From positions 248,001 to 312,000 of the forward strand of contig NZ_JACEZT010000003.1 of the NCBI RefSeq assembly GCF_014042345.1: a DNA stretch of 64,000 bases, written 5' to 3'. The translations under genes and the position numbers were made by a program. Below the pieces are notes generated by a model, which was not told the origin of the DNA, ran no database searches, and saw only the letters and a program-made list of their open reading frames with translations. Positions 1 through 11,457 of this stretch are shown here, one piece after another; position 1 is the stretch's first letter, and the number at the start of each line of letters is the position of its first letter. The stretch is from Rugamonas brunnea. GTDB lineage: Bacteria; Pseudomonadota; Gammaproteobacteria; Burkholderiales; Burkholderiaceae_D.

Positions 1-147
1 GCGCGCGAAGGGACGGTGGTGGCCACGGCCACCGTGGTCCACCTGGGCAAGACCACCCAGGTGTGGGACGCCACCGTGCGCAACAAGGCCAGCGGCAAGA
101 CCATGGCGCTGTTCCGCTGCACGCAAATGCTGTTGTATCCGAAATAA
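1..147 (+). CDS. hotdog-fold (PaaI-like) thioesterase, C-terminal fragment
   Basis: The reading frame is open from the first base and ends with TAA at 145-147, so only the last 48 residues are seen. The tail contains the VVATATVVHLGKTTQVWDA stretch, the long beta strand typical of the PaaI/YbgC hotdog family, followed by a short strand ending LLYPK. Members hydrolyse acyl-CoA or aryl-CoA thioesters in the cytoplasm. The substrate cannot be read from the tail. The stop overlaps the strong AAGGAGG ribosome site (144-150) of the next gene, so the two are probably co-transcribed. The family call is fairly safe; the subfamily is not. Confidence 0.7.
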   Translation, partial: AREGTVVATATVVHLGKTTQVWDATVRNKASGKTMALFRCTQMLLYPK

Positions 148-156
148 GGAGGCGAC

Positions 157-1461
157 ATGGGGTGTTCGATTTCACGGGCCGGACTGGCCCTGCTGCTGCC
201 GGCCGCGCTGGCCACGGCGCAGCCGTCCGCGCCGGACGATGCCGTCTACCGTGGACTGGGCGGCCAGGAAGGCATACACAAGATCGTCGCCAGCTTCATT
301 CCGCTGGTGCTGGCCGATCCCAGGATCCGCGACACCTTCGAGGATTTCGACATGGAGCAGCTGGCCAAACGCCTGGGCGAGCAGTTCTGTGAAGTGAGCG
401 GCGGCCCCTGCACCTACACGGGCAAATACCGCGACAAGACCATGGACGGCGTGGGCACCGTGCGCGACATGGTCACCGTGCACCAGGACCTGAAGATCAC
501 CGACGCCCAGTTCAACGCGCTGGCCGAGGACCTGCAAGTGGCCATGGCGCGCAACCAGGTGCCCAACGGCGTGGCCAACCGCCTGATCGCCCGGCTGGCG
601 CCGATGCGGGCCATGATTGTCACCGCCCGCGCCGATACGGGCCGGCCAGACTTGGGCAAGTTCCTCGCCACGGGCGGCGTGAGCCAGCTGGAAGGCGCGG
701 CCGGCGGCGGCCTCACGCCGTGGGCCCTGATCGGCGGCTACGGCACCCGCGACAGCTGGGGCGCCAACGCCCATTACACTTGGGTACGCACGCAGGATTA
801 CGCATTGGGCAGCGGCGGCGTGGCCGTGGGCCTGGCCGACCGGCTGGAATTGTCGCTGGCCGAGCAGACCTTCACAGGCAGCCTGGCGCCGCTGGACAGG
901 CTCCGGCTGCGCCAGGACATCCTCGGCCTCAAGCTGCGCGTGGCCGGCGATGCCGTCTACGGGCAGGACAGCCTGATGCCGCAGCTGGCCATCGGTGTGC
1001 TCTACAAGCGCGACAAGGGCGTGGGCGGCCTGGGTGCGCTGGGCGTGACGGACGTGCGCCAGCTGGGCGCGCGCGATGACCACGGCTACGATTACTACGT
1101 GGCGGCCACCAAGCTGCTGCTCGAACACAGCCTGCTGTTGAACGGCACCGTGCGCGCCACCCGCGCCAACCAGATGGGCCTGTTGGGCTTTGGCGGCGAC
1201 CGCGGCGACAGCATGCGCCTGATGCCGGAACTGTCGCTGGCCTGGCTGGCCGACCGCAAGCTGGTGCTGGGCGTGGAGTATCGCCGCAAACCGCACAACC
1301 TGGGCGTGGACAACGAGAAGGCGTATTACGACGCGTTCGTGGCCTGGTTCCCGACCAAGCAGGTGTCGGTGACGGCGGCCTACGCGGTGCTGGGCGATAT
1401 CACCGTATTCAATCCGGTGCGCCAGCGCGGCCCCTACCTGTCACTGCAGGCGGGTTTCTGA
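157..1461 (+). CDS. exported fusion of group 1 truncated haemoglobin and DUF3034 domain
   Basis: The 434-residue protein has three parts. Residues 1-21 look like a signal peptide ending ALATA. Residues about 29-155 look like a group 1 truncated haemoglobin, with the YRGLGG start, GGPCTYTG and a likely proximal haem ligand His109 in TVHQDLKIT. Residues about 165-434 match the DUF3034 family (FLATGGVSQLEGAAGGG, then repeated beta-strand segments and a C-terminal Phe as in outer-membrane barrels). No second signal peptide or start site lies between the parts, so this is one polypeptide. In related bacteria I recall the two as separate neighbouring genes. Start: perfect AAGGAGG seven bases upstream of ATG. 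A role in periplasmic O2/NO/haem chemistry anchored to the outer membrane is inference. Confidence 0.8.
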   Translation: MGCSISRAGLALLLPAALATAQPSAPDDAVYRGLGGQEGIHKIVASFIPLVLADPRIRDTFEDFDMEQLAKRLGEQFCEVSGGPCTYTGKYRDKTMDGVGTVRDMVTVHQDLKITDAQFNALAEDLQVAMARNQVPNGVANRLIARLAPMRAMIVTARADTGRPDLGKFLATGGVSQLEGAAGGGLTPWALIGGYGTRDSWGANAHYTWVRTQDYALGSGGVAVGLADRLELSLAEQTFTGSLAPLDRLRLRQDILGLKLRVAGDAVYGQDSLMPQLAIGVLYKRDKGVGGLGALGVTDVRQLGARDDHGYDYYVAATKLLLEHSLLLNGTVRATRANQMGLLGFGGDRGDSMRLMPELSLAWLADRKLVLGVEYRRKPHNLGVDNEKAYYDAFVAWFPTKQVSVTAAYAVLGDITVFNPVRQRGPYLSLQAGF

Positions 1462-1464
1462 CGT

Positions 1465-1490
1465 AAAAAAGGAGCCGGCGGCTCCTTTTT
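1465..1490. terminator. bidirectional rho-independent terminator
   Basis: A GGAGCC/GGCTCC stem is flanked by A6 on the left and T5 on the right. It therefore works as an intrinsic terminator for the globin fusion on the plus strand and for the converging TlpA-like gene on the minus strand, whose stop codon starts just beyond it. Confidence 0.85.
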
Positions 1491-1491
1491 C

Positions 1492-2013
1492 TTATCCCTG
1501 CAGGGCTTTTTCCAGCAGCTTGTGCAGGGCCGGGAATTCCGGCTGGCCCACGTAGCGCTTGAGGATCTTGCCATCCTTGTCGATGACGAAGGTGGTGGGC
1601 GTCATGGCCACGTTGCCGTAGGCCTTGGCGGCGTCGCCGGCCACGTCCAGCGCCACCTTGAACGGCAACTGGCGCGTTTCGGCGTAGTTGACGACGTAGT
1701 TGGGCGGGTCGTCCTTCATGGCCACGGCCACGAATTCCAGTCCCTGCGACTTGTATTTATTGTACGTTTCCACCATCTGCGGCATCTCGGCCACGCAGGT
1801 GGCGCACGAAGTCGCCCAGAAATTGACCATCACCACCTTGCCATGCAGGCTCTCCGGCGAAATCTTCTCGCCCTTGATGCTCATGAACGTGACGGCGGGC
1901 GCGCTGCTGCGCTGGTTCAGCGTGGCGTAGGCGGCCAGGCCGGCGCCGGCCAGCAGCACGGCGGCCAGTGCGGGCTTGAGCCAGGCCTTGGAGGAGGAAG
2001 TGGTCGCTTGCAT
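1492..2013 (-). CDS. TlpA/ResA-like periplasmic thiol-disulfide oxidoreductase
   Basis: A 173-residue thioredoxin-fold protein with one N-terminal hydrophobic segment (about residues 13-31) that would export or anchor it. The redox motif is C70-A-T-C73 in NFWATSCATC, and the cis-proline loop is MTPTTFVID. Members reduce or oxidise cysteines of exported proteins, commonly during cytochrome c maturation. An upstream in-frame ATG at 2049 is rejected because a perfect TATAAT -10 box (2048-2053, minus strand) overlaps it, so transcription should begin near 2041. The gene converges on the globin fusion. The substrate is unknown. Confidence 0.85.
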   Translation of the reverse strand: MQATTSSSKAWLKPALAAVLLAGAGLAAYATLNQRSSAPAVTFMSIKGEKISPESLHGKVVMVNFWATSCATCVAEMPQMVETYNKYKSQGLEFVAVAMKDDPPNYVVNYAETRQLPFKVALDVAGDAAKAYGNVAMTPTTFVIDKDGKILKRYVGQPEFPALHKLLEKALQG

Positions 2014-2047
2014 GGTCAAAATGGGGCAGCTAAGTAATGTACGGGCC

Positions 2048-2053
2048 ATTATA
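2048..2053 (-). promoter_or_regulatory. consensus -10 box for the TlpA-like gene
   Basis: On the minus strand the sequence reads TATAAT, a perfect sigma-70 -10 hexamer. No good -35 is seen 16-18 bases upstream. The predicted start near 2041 leaves a short leader before the ATG at 2013 and excludes the upstream ATG at 2049. Confidence 0.55.
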
Positions 2054-2093
2054 GACCCGTATTCTTAAGCGTGCCTTGCGGGACGTTGCGGCC

Positions 2094-3369
<1,276 letters not shown>

Positions 3370-3416
3370 TTATAGTGCAATGGCCGTGCCCGCCCCACAA
3401 GCGCTGAAAAAAATGC

Positions 3417-3767
3417 TTACATTTGCAGCACATTGCGCAGCCAGCGCAACTGGCCGCCGTCGATGGCCACCACGTCGAAGCGGCACGGCGGCAGCGGCGC
3501 GCAGCGCAGCAGGTAGACCTGGGCCGCGCGCACCATGCGCTGCTGCTTGCGCGCGGTGATGCTGGCGGCAGCCCCGCCGTGGCGTGTGTCGGCCCGGCGC
3601 CGCACTTCGATAAACACCAGGTGGGCGCCGTCGCGCATGATCAGGTCGATCTCGCCGCCCTTGCACAGGAAATTGCGGGCCACCAGCGCCAGGCCGTGCC
3701 GGGTCAGGTGGGCCAGCGCCTCGTCCTCGCCCTCGCGGCCCAGTTGCTGGCGCTCGGTGCGGGCCAT
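3417..3767 (-). CDS. yraN: YraN (UPF0102) endonuclease-like protein
   Basis: A 116-residue protein with the UPF0102 pattern: G-REGEDEAL near residues 10-17, then the restriction-endonuclease-like core [10 protein letters not shown]...LVFIEVRRR (E-x-D ... E-V-R/K). This core resembles Holliday-junction resolvases, but the cellular function is not established. It starts 7 bases after lpoA and is part of the same minus-strand operon. Length is normal for the family. Confidence 0.88.
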   Translation of the reverse strand: MARTERQQLGREGEDEALAHLTRHGLALVARNFLCKGGEIDLIMRDGAHLVFIEVRRRADTRHGGAAASITARKQQRMVRAAQVYLLRCAPLPPCRFDVVAIDGGQLRWLRNVLQM

Positions 3768-3774
3768 GGCGCGC

Positions 3775-5118
3775 TCACGGCGCCACGGGCTGCGGCACGC
3801 CGTTCTTGTAGACGGCGGCCTGCTCGATGCGCTCGAAACTGGCCGGCCCGAGGCCGAAGCTGACCGTCAGGCGGCCCGTCACGCCATCGAGCTGGAAGCG
3901 CACACCGGCATGGTGGCCGATCTCGCGCGCCACGCGGTAGGCGTCGATGCCCAGTGCGTACAGCCGTTCCAGGTCGGCCGCGCCGGGCTTGCGTTCCTCG
4001 GATTGGGGCGGATGGGGATAGACCATCACGGCCGGATGGTCGGCTTGCAGTTGCCACGGCAGGTCCAGCAGGCGCACGCCGTCCAGCTCCTGGGTGGGGA
4101 AGTTGCTGCCGTTGCCGGGATTGAGCGAGGAGGTGCCGTAGATGGGCGGCTGCTCCGGCAGCGCGCCTTCGAGTGCGCCGCGCAGCTGGCGGGTCTGGGC
4201 CGCGTCCAGCGCCGCGAACAGCAGGCCGGGTGCGTCGGTCTGCAGGCGCGCGCGTAGCTGCACCAGTTCCGGGTCGTTCAGGTAGCCGTTGGCCGCGCCC
4301 AGTTCCACCGTCCTGACGGCCAGGCCCTGGCGTTGCCACTGGCTGGCGAAGGCGGTGGCGATGCGGCGCTGCCACGGCGTGCTGGTGGCCAGCACCAGCG
4401 CGCTGGCGCCCGGATGTTCGCTGGCGGCCCAGTTGGCGGCCTGGCGCGCCTCCTCCTCGATCGACAGGCCCATGGCCAGCATGCGGGGCGGCAGCGGCGA
4501 CTGGCCGGGATTGCCGTAGCCTTCGGGCGTGTTGAGGGCGATGGTGGGCTTGCGCAGCAGCGGGCTGGCGGCCAGCGCGCCGACGGCGGAGCGGCCCAGC
4601 GGACCGACGATCAGGTCCGCCTGCTCCTGGGCGCTGGCGTAGGTGGCCAGCACGTCGCTGGTGGCGTCGCCGGTGTCGGCCACGGTGACGGTGACGCCGT
4701 CGCGGTCGCGCTCCCAGGCGGCCAGGAAGCCGGCTTTGACGGCGGCGGCGGCCTGGCCCAGCGTGTCCGAGCGCAGCGGCAGCAGCAGCGCCACGCGCAA
4801 CGGCGTGTTGGAGGGGATGGCGTCCATGTCGGCCGCCGGCGCGGTGGCCTGCCCGTTGGACAGCGATGGCATGGCGGTGCCCGCCGTTTCGGACTGGCCG
4901 GCGGCGCCGGGCATGGCGATGGCGAAGGTTTCCACCCGCGCCGGCGGCGGTGCGGGCGCGGGACGTGGCGCCGCGACAGGCGCGGCCGGCGGGCTTGCCG
5001 GGCTTGTAATTGAGGTGATAGGCGCGCACAATCGCCCGGGCGCGTCACAGGGCGTGCTGCAGCCGGCCAGTCCGGCCGCCACGCCCAGCAACAGCAAACT
5101 CACACTTTTAGCCAGCAT
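3775..5118 (-). CDS. lpoA: LpoA/YraM-like penicillin-binding-protein activator lipoprotein
   Basis: A 447-residue lipoprotein with lipobox LAGC (Cys20), an Ala/Pro-rich linker (about residues 27-75), then a periplasmic-binding-protein type I fold (about 100-440: [30 protein letters not shown]). In E. coli LpoA this fold is the C-terminal domain that activates the peptidoglycan synthase PBP1A. The E. coli protein is about 678 residues with an N-terminal TPR-like domain that is absent here. The ATG at 5118 has GGGGGTAGG upstream; the longer ORF start at 5160 is not supported. It is divergent from rsmI with almost no intergenic space and heads the lpoA-yraN-diaA-dolP operon. Activation of PBP1A in this organism is inferred. 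Confidence 0.82.
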   Translation of the reverse strand: MLAKSVSLLLLGVAAGLAGCSTPCDAPGRLCAPITSITSPASPPAAPVAAPRPAPAPPPARVETFAIAMPGAAGQSETAGTAMPSLSNGQATAPAADMDAIPSNTPLRVALLLPLRSDTLGQAAAAVKAGFLAAWERDRDGVTVTVADTGDATSDVLATYASAQEQADLIVGPLGRSAVGALAASPLLRKPTIALNTPEGYGNPGQSPLPPRMLAMGLSIEEEARQAANWAASEHPGASALVLATSTPWQRRIATAFASQWQRQGLAVRTVELGAANGYLNDPELVQLRARLQTDAPGLLFAALDAAQTRQLRGALEGALPEQPPIYGTSSLNPGNGSNFPTQELDGVRLLDLPWQLQADHPAVMVYPHPPQSEERKPGAADLERLYALGIDAYRVAREIGHHAGVRFQLDGVTGRLTVSFGLGPASFERIEQAAVYKNGVPQPVAP

Positions 5119-5128
5119 CCTACCCCCA

Positions 5129-6043
5129 ATGACCGTACACGATTCCAGCACCATCGCCACCCTGCCCGTGATGGGCGAAATGGCGCACCAGACCTATCCT
5201 AGCGCAACATTGTATGTAGTGGCGACGCCGATCGGTAACGTTACTGATATTAGCTTGCGCGCGCTGCATGTCTTGAGCCTGGTCAACGCGGTGGCGTGCG
5301 AGGACACCCGCAACACGGCCCAGCTGATGACCCGCTTCGGCCTGCACAAGCCCCTGATCGCGGCCCACCAGCACAACGAGCGCGAGGTGGCCGACACCCT
5401 GATCGCCCGTTTGCAGGCCGGCGAACGGATCGCGCTGGTGTCGGACGCGGGCACGCCGGCCGTGTCCGACCCGGGCGCGCGCATCGTGGACACCGTGCGC
5501 GCGGCTGGCTTGCGCGTGTTGCCGTTGCCGGGCGCCTCGGCGGCGGTCACGGCGCTGTCGGCCAGCGGGCTGGTGAACGACCAGTTCTACTTTGTCGGCT
5601 TCTTGCCGGCCAAGGCCAAGCAGCGCGAAGGGTTCTTGCAGTCGCTGCGGAGCGTGACGGCCACCATGGTGTTCTACGAGGCGCCGCACCGCATCCTCGA
5701 CTGCGCCGGCGCGCTGGCGGCTGTGTTCGAACCGGAGCGGCAGGTGGTGTTCGCGCGTGAGCTGACCAAGATGTTCGAGGAAATCCACCGCTGCCCGTTG
5801 TCCGAGGCCGAAGCGTGGATCAAGGCCGACCCGCACCGCGAGAAAGGTGAATTCGTCGTGCTGCTGGCCGGCGCCCCGGCCGCCGACGAGGCGCAGGACG
5901 CGGAGGCCGAGCGCATTTTGTCCATTCTGCTGGCCGAATGCCCGGTCAAGCAGGCGGCATCGCTGGCGGCGCAGATCACGGGGCGCAAGAAGAACGCGCT
6001 GTACGAACTGGCATTGAAGATGAAGGCGGACGGTGGCGAATAA
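5129..6043 (+). CDS. rsmI: 16S rRNA (cytidine(1402)-2'-O)-methyltransferase RsmI
   Basis: A 304-residue member of the tetrapyrrole-methylase fold family. It has the N-terminal ATPIGNVTDIS motif, CEDTRNT, the SAM-binding loop SDAGTPAVSDPG, and the FVGFLPAK and FYEAPHR segments, all diagnostic of RsmI. The enzyme 2'-O-methylates C1402 of 16S rRNA in the decoding centre. Start codons at 5129, 5171 and 5180 are all possible; none has a clear ribosome site. The 5171 start (290 residues) is nearer the usual length of about 285. A much longer upstream ORF extension lies inside lpoA and is an artefact. It is divergent from lpoA, as in enteric bacteria. Confidence 0.92.
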   Translation: MTVHDSSTIATLPVMGEMAHQTYPSATLYVVATPIGNVTDISLRALHVLSLVNAVACEDTRNTAQLMTRFGLHKPLIAAHQHNEREVADTLIARLQAGERIALVSDAGTPAVSDPGARIVDTVRAAGLRVLPLPGASAAVTALSASGLVNDQFYFVGFLPAKAKQREGFLQSLRSVTATMVFYEAPHRILDCAGALAAVFEPERQVVFARELTKMFEEIHRCPLSEAEAWIKADPHREKGEFVVLLAGAPAADEAQDAEAERILSILLAECPVKQAASLAAQITGRKKNALYELALKMKADGGE

Positions 6044-6130
6044 GCAGGCTTTGTGTGGCATTAAGCTTGAAATTTCTGCCATTTCACCTTGAATTATTCG
6101 CGCCATGGTACATACTGTTTGCCACGCCCC

Positions 6131-6159
6131 TTGACGGATCGCACATGAACCGGTATGAT
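6131..6159 (+). promoter_or_regulatory. sigma-70 promoter of tRNA-Pro
   Basis: The -35 hexamer TTGACG (6131-6136) and the -10 hexamer TATGAT (6154-6159) are separated by exactly 17 bases. Transcription would begin near 6166, a few bases before the mature tRNA 5' end at 6170. Confidence 0.8.
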
Positions 6160-6169
6160 TCTCTTTATT

Positions 6170-6246
<77 letters not shown>

Positions 6247-6253
6247 AAATTTA

Positions 6254-6290
6254 AAACCCCGTGTGATGGCGACGTCACACGGGGTTTTTC
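6254..6290. terminator. bidirectional terminator after tRNA-Pro
   Basis: A 10-bp stem CCCCGTGTGA/TCACACGGGG is bordered by AAAA on the left and TTTTT on the right. It ends the tRNA transcript and can also stop the long leucine/biotin operon arriving from the other strand. Confidence 0.88.
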
Positions 6291-6316
6291 CTTTTCCGAA
6301 GCCAGAAAGCGGGTTT

Positions 6317-6343
6317 GGGGTCTGACCCAGAGGGTCTGACCCC
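6317..6343. repeat. REP-like palindrome (GGGGTC...GACCCC)
   Basis: This 27-base element folds as GGGGTC-T-GACCC-AGA-GGGTC-T-GACCCC, a hairpin interrupted only by a T-T mismatch. It sits between the tRNA terminator and liuE. It shares its ends with the larger palindrome at 31472-31513, both followed by GGTTT. Such motifs resemble RAYT-associated REP elements, and a RAYT gene lies at 53.2 kb in this window. The link between the two is an inference. Confidence 0.6.
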
Positions 6344-6359
6344 GGTTTGAGATGCCGGT

Positions 6360-7280
6360 TTAAGCCGCCCGCTTGGCGGCGATGGCGTTGCCGGCCCGGC
6401 TGGCGCCTTTGCGGCCCAGGAATTGCGAGATGAACTGGCCGGCGTCGACCACGATGTCGAGGTCGATGCCCGTTTCCACCCCCAGCCCCTGCATCATGTA
6501 CAGCACGTCCTCGGTGGCCACGTTGCCGGTGGCGCCCTTGGCGTACGGGCAGCCGCCCAGGCCCGAGACGGACGAGTGGAAGATGGCGATCCCCACTTCC
6601 ATGCTGGCGTAGATGTTGGCCAGCGCCTGGCCGTAGGTGTCGTGGAAGTGGCCCGACAAGCCGTCCACCCGGAACGCAGCGATGGCGCGCTCCATCACGG
6701 CTTGCGCCTTGCGCGGGGTGGCTACGCCGATGGTGTCGGCGATGTCGATCTCGTCGCAGCCCAGGTCGCGCATGCGGCCCACCACGTCGGCCACGGCGTC
6801 CAGCGGTACCTCGCCTTGATACGGGCAGCCGAACGCGCAGCTGATGCTGCCGCGCAGGCGCAGGCCGTTGTCCTTGGCGGCCTTGGCCACGCCTTCAAAG
6901 CGGGCGATCGATTCGGCGATCGAGCAGTTGATGTTCTTTTGCGAGAACGCCTCCGAGGCCGAGCCGAAGATCACCACCTCGTCGGCGCGCGCGGCCAGCG
7001 CCGCCTCAAAACCCTGCATGTTGGGCGTGAGGGCCGAATAGATCACGCCCGGCTTGCGCGTGATCGCGTCCATCACTTCGCGGCTGGTGGCCATCTGCGG
7101 CACCCACTTGGGCGAGACGAACGACGCCGCTTCGATGTTGGGGAAGCCGGCGCTGGTGAGGCGGTTCACCAGCTCGATCTTCACGTCGGCCGGGACGTTT
7201 TCCTTCTCGTTCTGCAGGCCGTCGCGCGGCCCCACTTCGACGATCTTGACTTGCTTGGGCAGGCTCGCTTGCTTGTTCAT
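6360..7280 (-). CDS. mvaB: hydroxymethylglutaryl-CoA lyase (LiuE)
   Basis: A 306-residue TIM-barrel lyase with the catalytic start motif VEVGPRDGLQNE, the metal-binding HFHDTYG, and the active-site loop GLGGCPYAKGATGNVATED with its conserved Cys. It splits HMG-CoA into acetyl-CoA and acetoacetate, the last step of leucine degradation. It is the last gene of the minus-strand operon, 4 bases after the ghrA-like gene. The palindrome at 6317 and the terminator at 6254 follow it. Length and motifs are normal. Confidence 0.95.
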   Translation of the reverse strand: MNKQASLPKQVKIVEVGPRDGLQNEKENVPADVKIELVNRLTSAGFPNIEAASFVSPKWVPQMATSREVMDAITRKPGVIYSALTPNMQGFEAALAARADEVVIFGSASEAFSQKNINCSIAESIARFEGVAKAAKDNGLRLRGSISCAFGCPYQGEVPLDAVADVVGRMRDLGCDEIDIADTIGVATPRKAQAVMERAIAAFRVDGLSGHFHDTYGQALANIYASMEVGIAIFHSSVSGLGGCPYAKGATGNVATEDVLYMMQGLGVETGIDLDIVVDAGQFISQFLGRKGASRAGNAIAAKRAA

Positions 7281-7284
7281 GTGT

Positions 7285-8217
7285 TCAATATCCCAGGTTG
7301 CGGTCGACGATGCCGTCGACCAGTTCGCCGTTTTCGATCTTGCGGATTTTTTCCGCGATCTGCTGCACGCTTTCGCGGCGCAGCGTGAGCGCGGAGATGT
7401 GCGGCGTGATGGTGATGCGCGGCTCCTGCCAGAACGGGTGCTGGGCCGGCAGCGGTTCGTTGCGGAACACGTCCAGCGTGGCGCCGGCGATGTGGCCGGC
7501 CTTGATCAGGTTGAGCAGGTCCGGTTCGGCCAGGTGGGCGCCGCGCGCCACGTTGATCAGGTAAGCCCCTTGCGGCAGCTTGGACATGTTGCTGCGGTCG
7601 ATGATGTTGCTGGTGTCGGGTGTGAGCGGCAGCATGCACACCAGCACGCGCGTGCCGCGCAGGAAGGTGTCCAGCCCGGTCGGGCCGTGGTAGCACTGCA
7701 CGCCGGCCACGTTCTTCTCCGTGCGGCTCCAGCCGCGCAGCGGGAAGCCGAACGGCGCCAGCGCCTTGAGCACCTGGCCACCCAGCGCGCCCATGCCCAG
7801 CACGCCCACCGTGAAGTCCTCGCGGTGGTATTGCGGCAGCGGGGCCCAAGTGCCGGCGCGGGCCTGGCTTTCGTACTCGTCGAAGCGGCGGAAGTAGCGC
7901 AGCACGGCGTGCGCCACGTATTCGGCCATCTGCGCGCCCATGCCGGCGTCACCCAGGCGGATGATGGGCACATGGCGCGGCAGCGCGTCGCCGAACTTGA
8001 GCAGCGCGTCCACGCCCGCCCCCGTGTTGAAGATGGCCTTGACGTCGGCCAGTTCGGGCAGCATGGTCTCCGGCGGCGCCCACACGACGGCGTAGTCGCA
8101 CGGCGGGGATTTCTCGCCCGCGTGCCAGATCGCGATCTCGGCCTCCGGCAGGAATTTGCCGAAGTCCTTGATCCACGGCTCGGTCTTGCCGTCCGCGCGG
8201 TGCAACAGGATGCGCAT
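7285..8217 (-). CDS. ghrA: GhrA-like D-2-hydroxyacid dehydrogenase (glyoxylate/hydroxypyruvate reductase A)
   Basis: A 310-residue NAD(P)-dependent 2-hydroxyacid dehydrogenase. The Rossmann motif is GVLGMGALGGQV (about residues 139-150). The catalytic Arg lies in NVARGAHL, the Glu in RNEPLP and the His in TPHISA. The length and the N-terminal pattern (MRILLHR, PPETMLPELADVKAIFNTGAGVD) match the GhrA branch, which reduces glyoxylate and hydroxypyruvate. It starts 12 bases after liuD and is followed 4 bases later by liuE. Its job in a leucine operon is not obvious; the true substrate may be another 2-oxoacid. Confidence 0.82.
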   Translation of the reverse strand: MRILLHRADGKTEPWIKDFGKFLPEAEIAIWHAGEKSPPCDYAVVWAPPETMLPELADVKAIFNTGAGVDALLKFGDALPRHVPIIRLGDAGMGAQMAEYVAHAVLRYFRRFDEYESQARAGTWAPLPQYHREDFTVGVLGMGALGGQVLKALAPFGFPLRGWSRTEKNVAGVQCYHGPTGLDTFLRGTRVLVCMLPLTPDTSNIIDRSNMSKLPQGAYLINVARGAHLAEPDLLNLIKAGHIAGATLDVFRNEPLPAQHPFWQEPRITITPHISALTLRRESVQQIAEKIRKIENGELVDGIVDRNLGY

Positions 8218-8229
8218 GATGCCCTCCGC

Positions 8230-10284
<2,055 letters not shown>

Positions 10285-10387
10285 ACGTCTCCTCTATTCA
10301 GCGCGTGGCTGGGGTTGTTTTTAGAGCCTGCTGCGAACCAGGGGCAGGCCCGGGGGCTGACCCTTGATCCGCGTACGTCGTTTTCGC

Positions 10388-11431
10388 TTAGCAGCCGCAC
10401 TTCTCTTTCGGCGCCGATTCGAGCACCGTGCCGCGGGTTTTCAGGCCCAGCTTGGCCAGCAGCGCGCGGTCGTCCTCCGCTTCCGGGTTGCCGGTGGTGA
10501 GCAGCTTGTCGCCGTAGAAAATCGAGTTGGCGCCGGCCAGGAAGCACATGGCTTGCACGGCCTCGCCCAGCTGCCGGCGGCCGGCCGACAGGCGCACGCG
10601 CGCCTTCGGCATGGTGATGCGGGCCACGGCGATGGTGCGCACGAATTCCAGCGGGTCCAGCGGGTCCAGGCCGTACAGCGGCGTGCCTTCCACCTGCACC
10701 AGGTGGTTGACGGGCACCGATTCCGGATACGGGTTCAGGTTGGCCAGCTGGGCGATCAGACCGGCGCGCTGCAGGCGCGATTCGCCCATGCCGACGATGC
10801 CGCCGCAGCAGACCTTGAGGCCCGCTTCACGCACGCGGCCCAGCGTGTCCAGCCGGTCCTTGTATTCGCGGGTGGAGATCACGTTGTCGTAGAACTCGGG
10901 CGCCGTGTCCAGGTTGTGGTTGTAGTAATCGAGGCCGGCGGCCTTCAGGCGCAGCGCCTGTTCTTCCTCCAGCATGCCCAGCGTGGCGCAGGTTTCCATG
11001 CCCAGCGCCTTCACTTCACGCACCATCTCCTCGACCTTGTCCATGTCGCGCTCTTTCGGGCTGCGCCAGGCGGCGCCCATGCAGAAGCGGGTGGCGCCGC
11101 TGGCCTTGGCCTGCTTGGCCGCGTCCAGCACAGTGTCGATGTCGAGGATCTTCTTGGCCTCGACGCCGGTGTCGTAGCGGGCCGCCTGCGGGCAGTAGCC
11201 GCAATCTTCCTCGCAGCCGCCGGTCTTGATCGACAGCAGCGTGGCCAGTTCCACGTCGCCGTCCGGGAAGTTGGCGCGGTGGGTTTGCTGGGCCTGGAAC
11301 ATCAGGTCGTTGAACGGCAGCTCGAACAGGGCCAGCACGTCGTCCACCGGCCAGGTGGCGGCGGCCGGCAGCGTGATGGGTGCCGTGGGGCGGTGCAGTT
11401 CGACGGTTTTCGGTTCTTGGGTCAGGGACAT
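10388..11431 (-). CDS. bioB: biotin synthase
   Basis: A 347-residue radical-SAM enzyme with the 4Fe-4S motif C73-EED-C77-GY-C80, followed by the CMGAAWRSP and NHNLDT motifs and the [11 protein letters not shown] region. It inserts sulfur into dethiobiotin. The ATG at 11431 is preferred because GAAGGAAA lies eight bases upstream; an ATG seven codons earlier has no such site. The protein ends EKCGC, a Cys-rich tail common in BioB. It is fourth in the bioA-F-D-B run and lies directly before liuD. Confidence 0.96.
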   Translation of the reverse strand: MSLTQEPKTVELHRPTAPITLPAAATWPVDDVLALFELPFNDLMFQAQQTHRANFPDGDVELATLLSIKTGGCEEDCGYCPQAARYDTGVEAKKILDIDTVLDAAKQAKASGATRFCMGAAWRSPKERDMDKVEEMVREVKALGMETCATLGMLEEEQALRLKAAGLDYYNHNLDTAPEFYDNVISTREYKDRLDTLGRVREAGLKVCCGGIVGMGESRLQRAGLIAQLANLNPYPESVPVNHLVQVEGTPLYGLDPLDPLEFVRTIAVARITMPKARVRLSAGRRQLGEAVQAMCFLAGANSIFYGDKLLTTGNPEAEDDRALLAKLGLKTRGTVLESAPKEKCGC

Positions 11432-11457
11432 CGTGTTTCCTTCTACGGTCAATCAGG

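Noticed and set aside
5129..5170. Fusion of rsmI to a long upstream frame starting near 4643
   Set aside because: The extension is antisense to lpoA, low-complexity Ala/Gly/Val, and rsmI has its own family-typical start region.
10339..10366. GC-rich imperfect inverted repeat between liuD and bioB, similar to the GGGGTC palindromes
   Set aside because: The arms (GGGGCAGGCCC / GGGGGCTGACCC) do not pair well enough and the resemblance is partial. It may be a decayed REP but cannot be supported.
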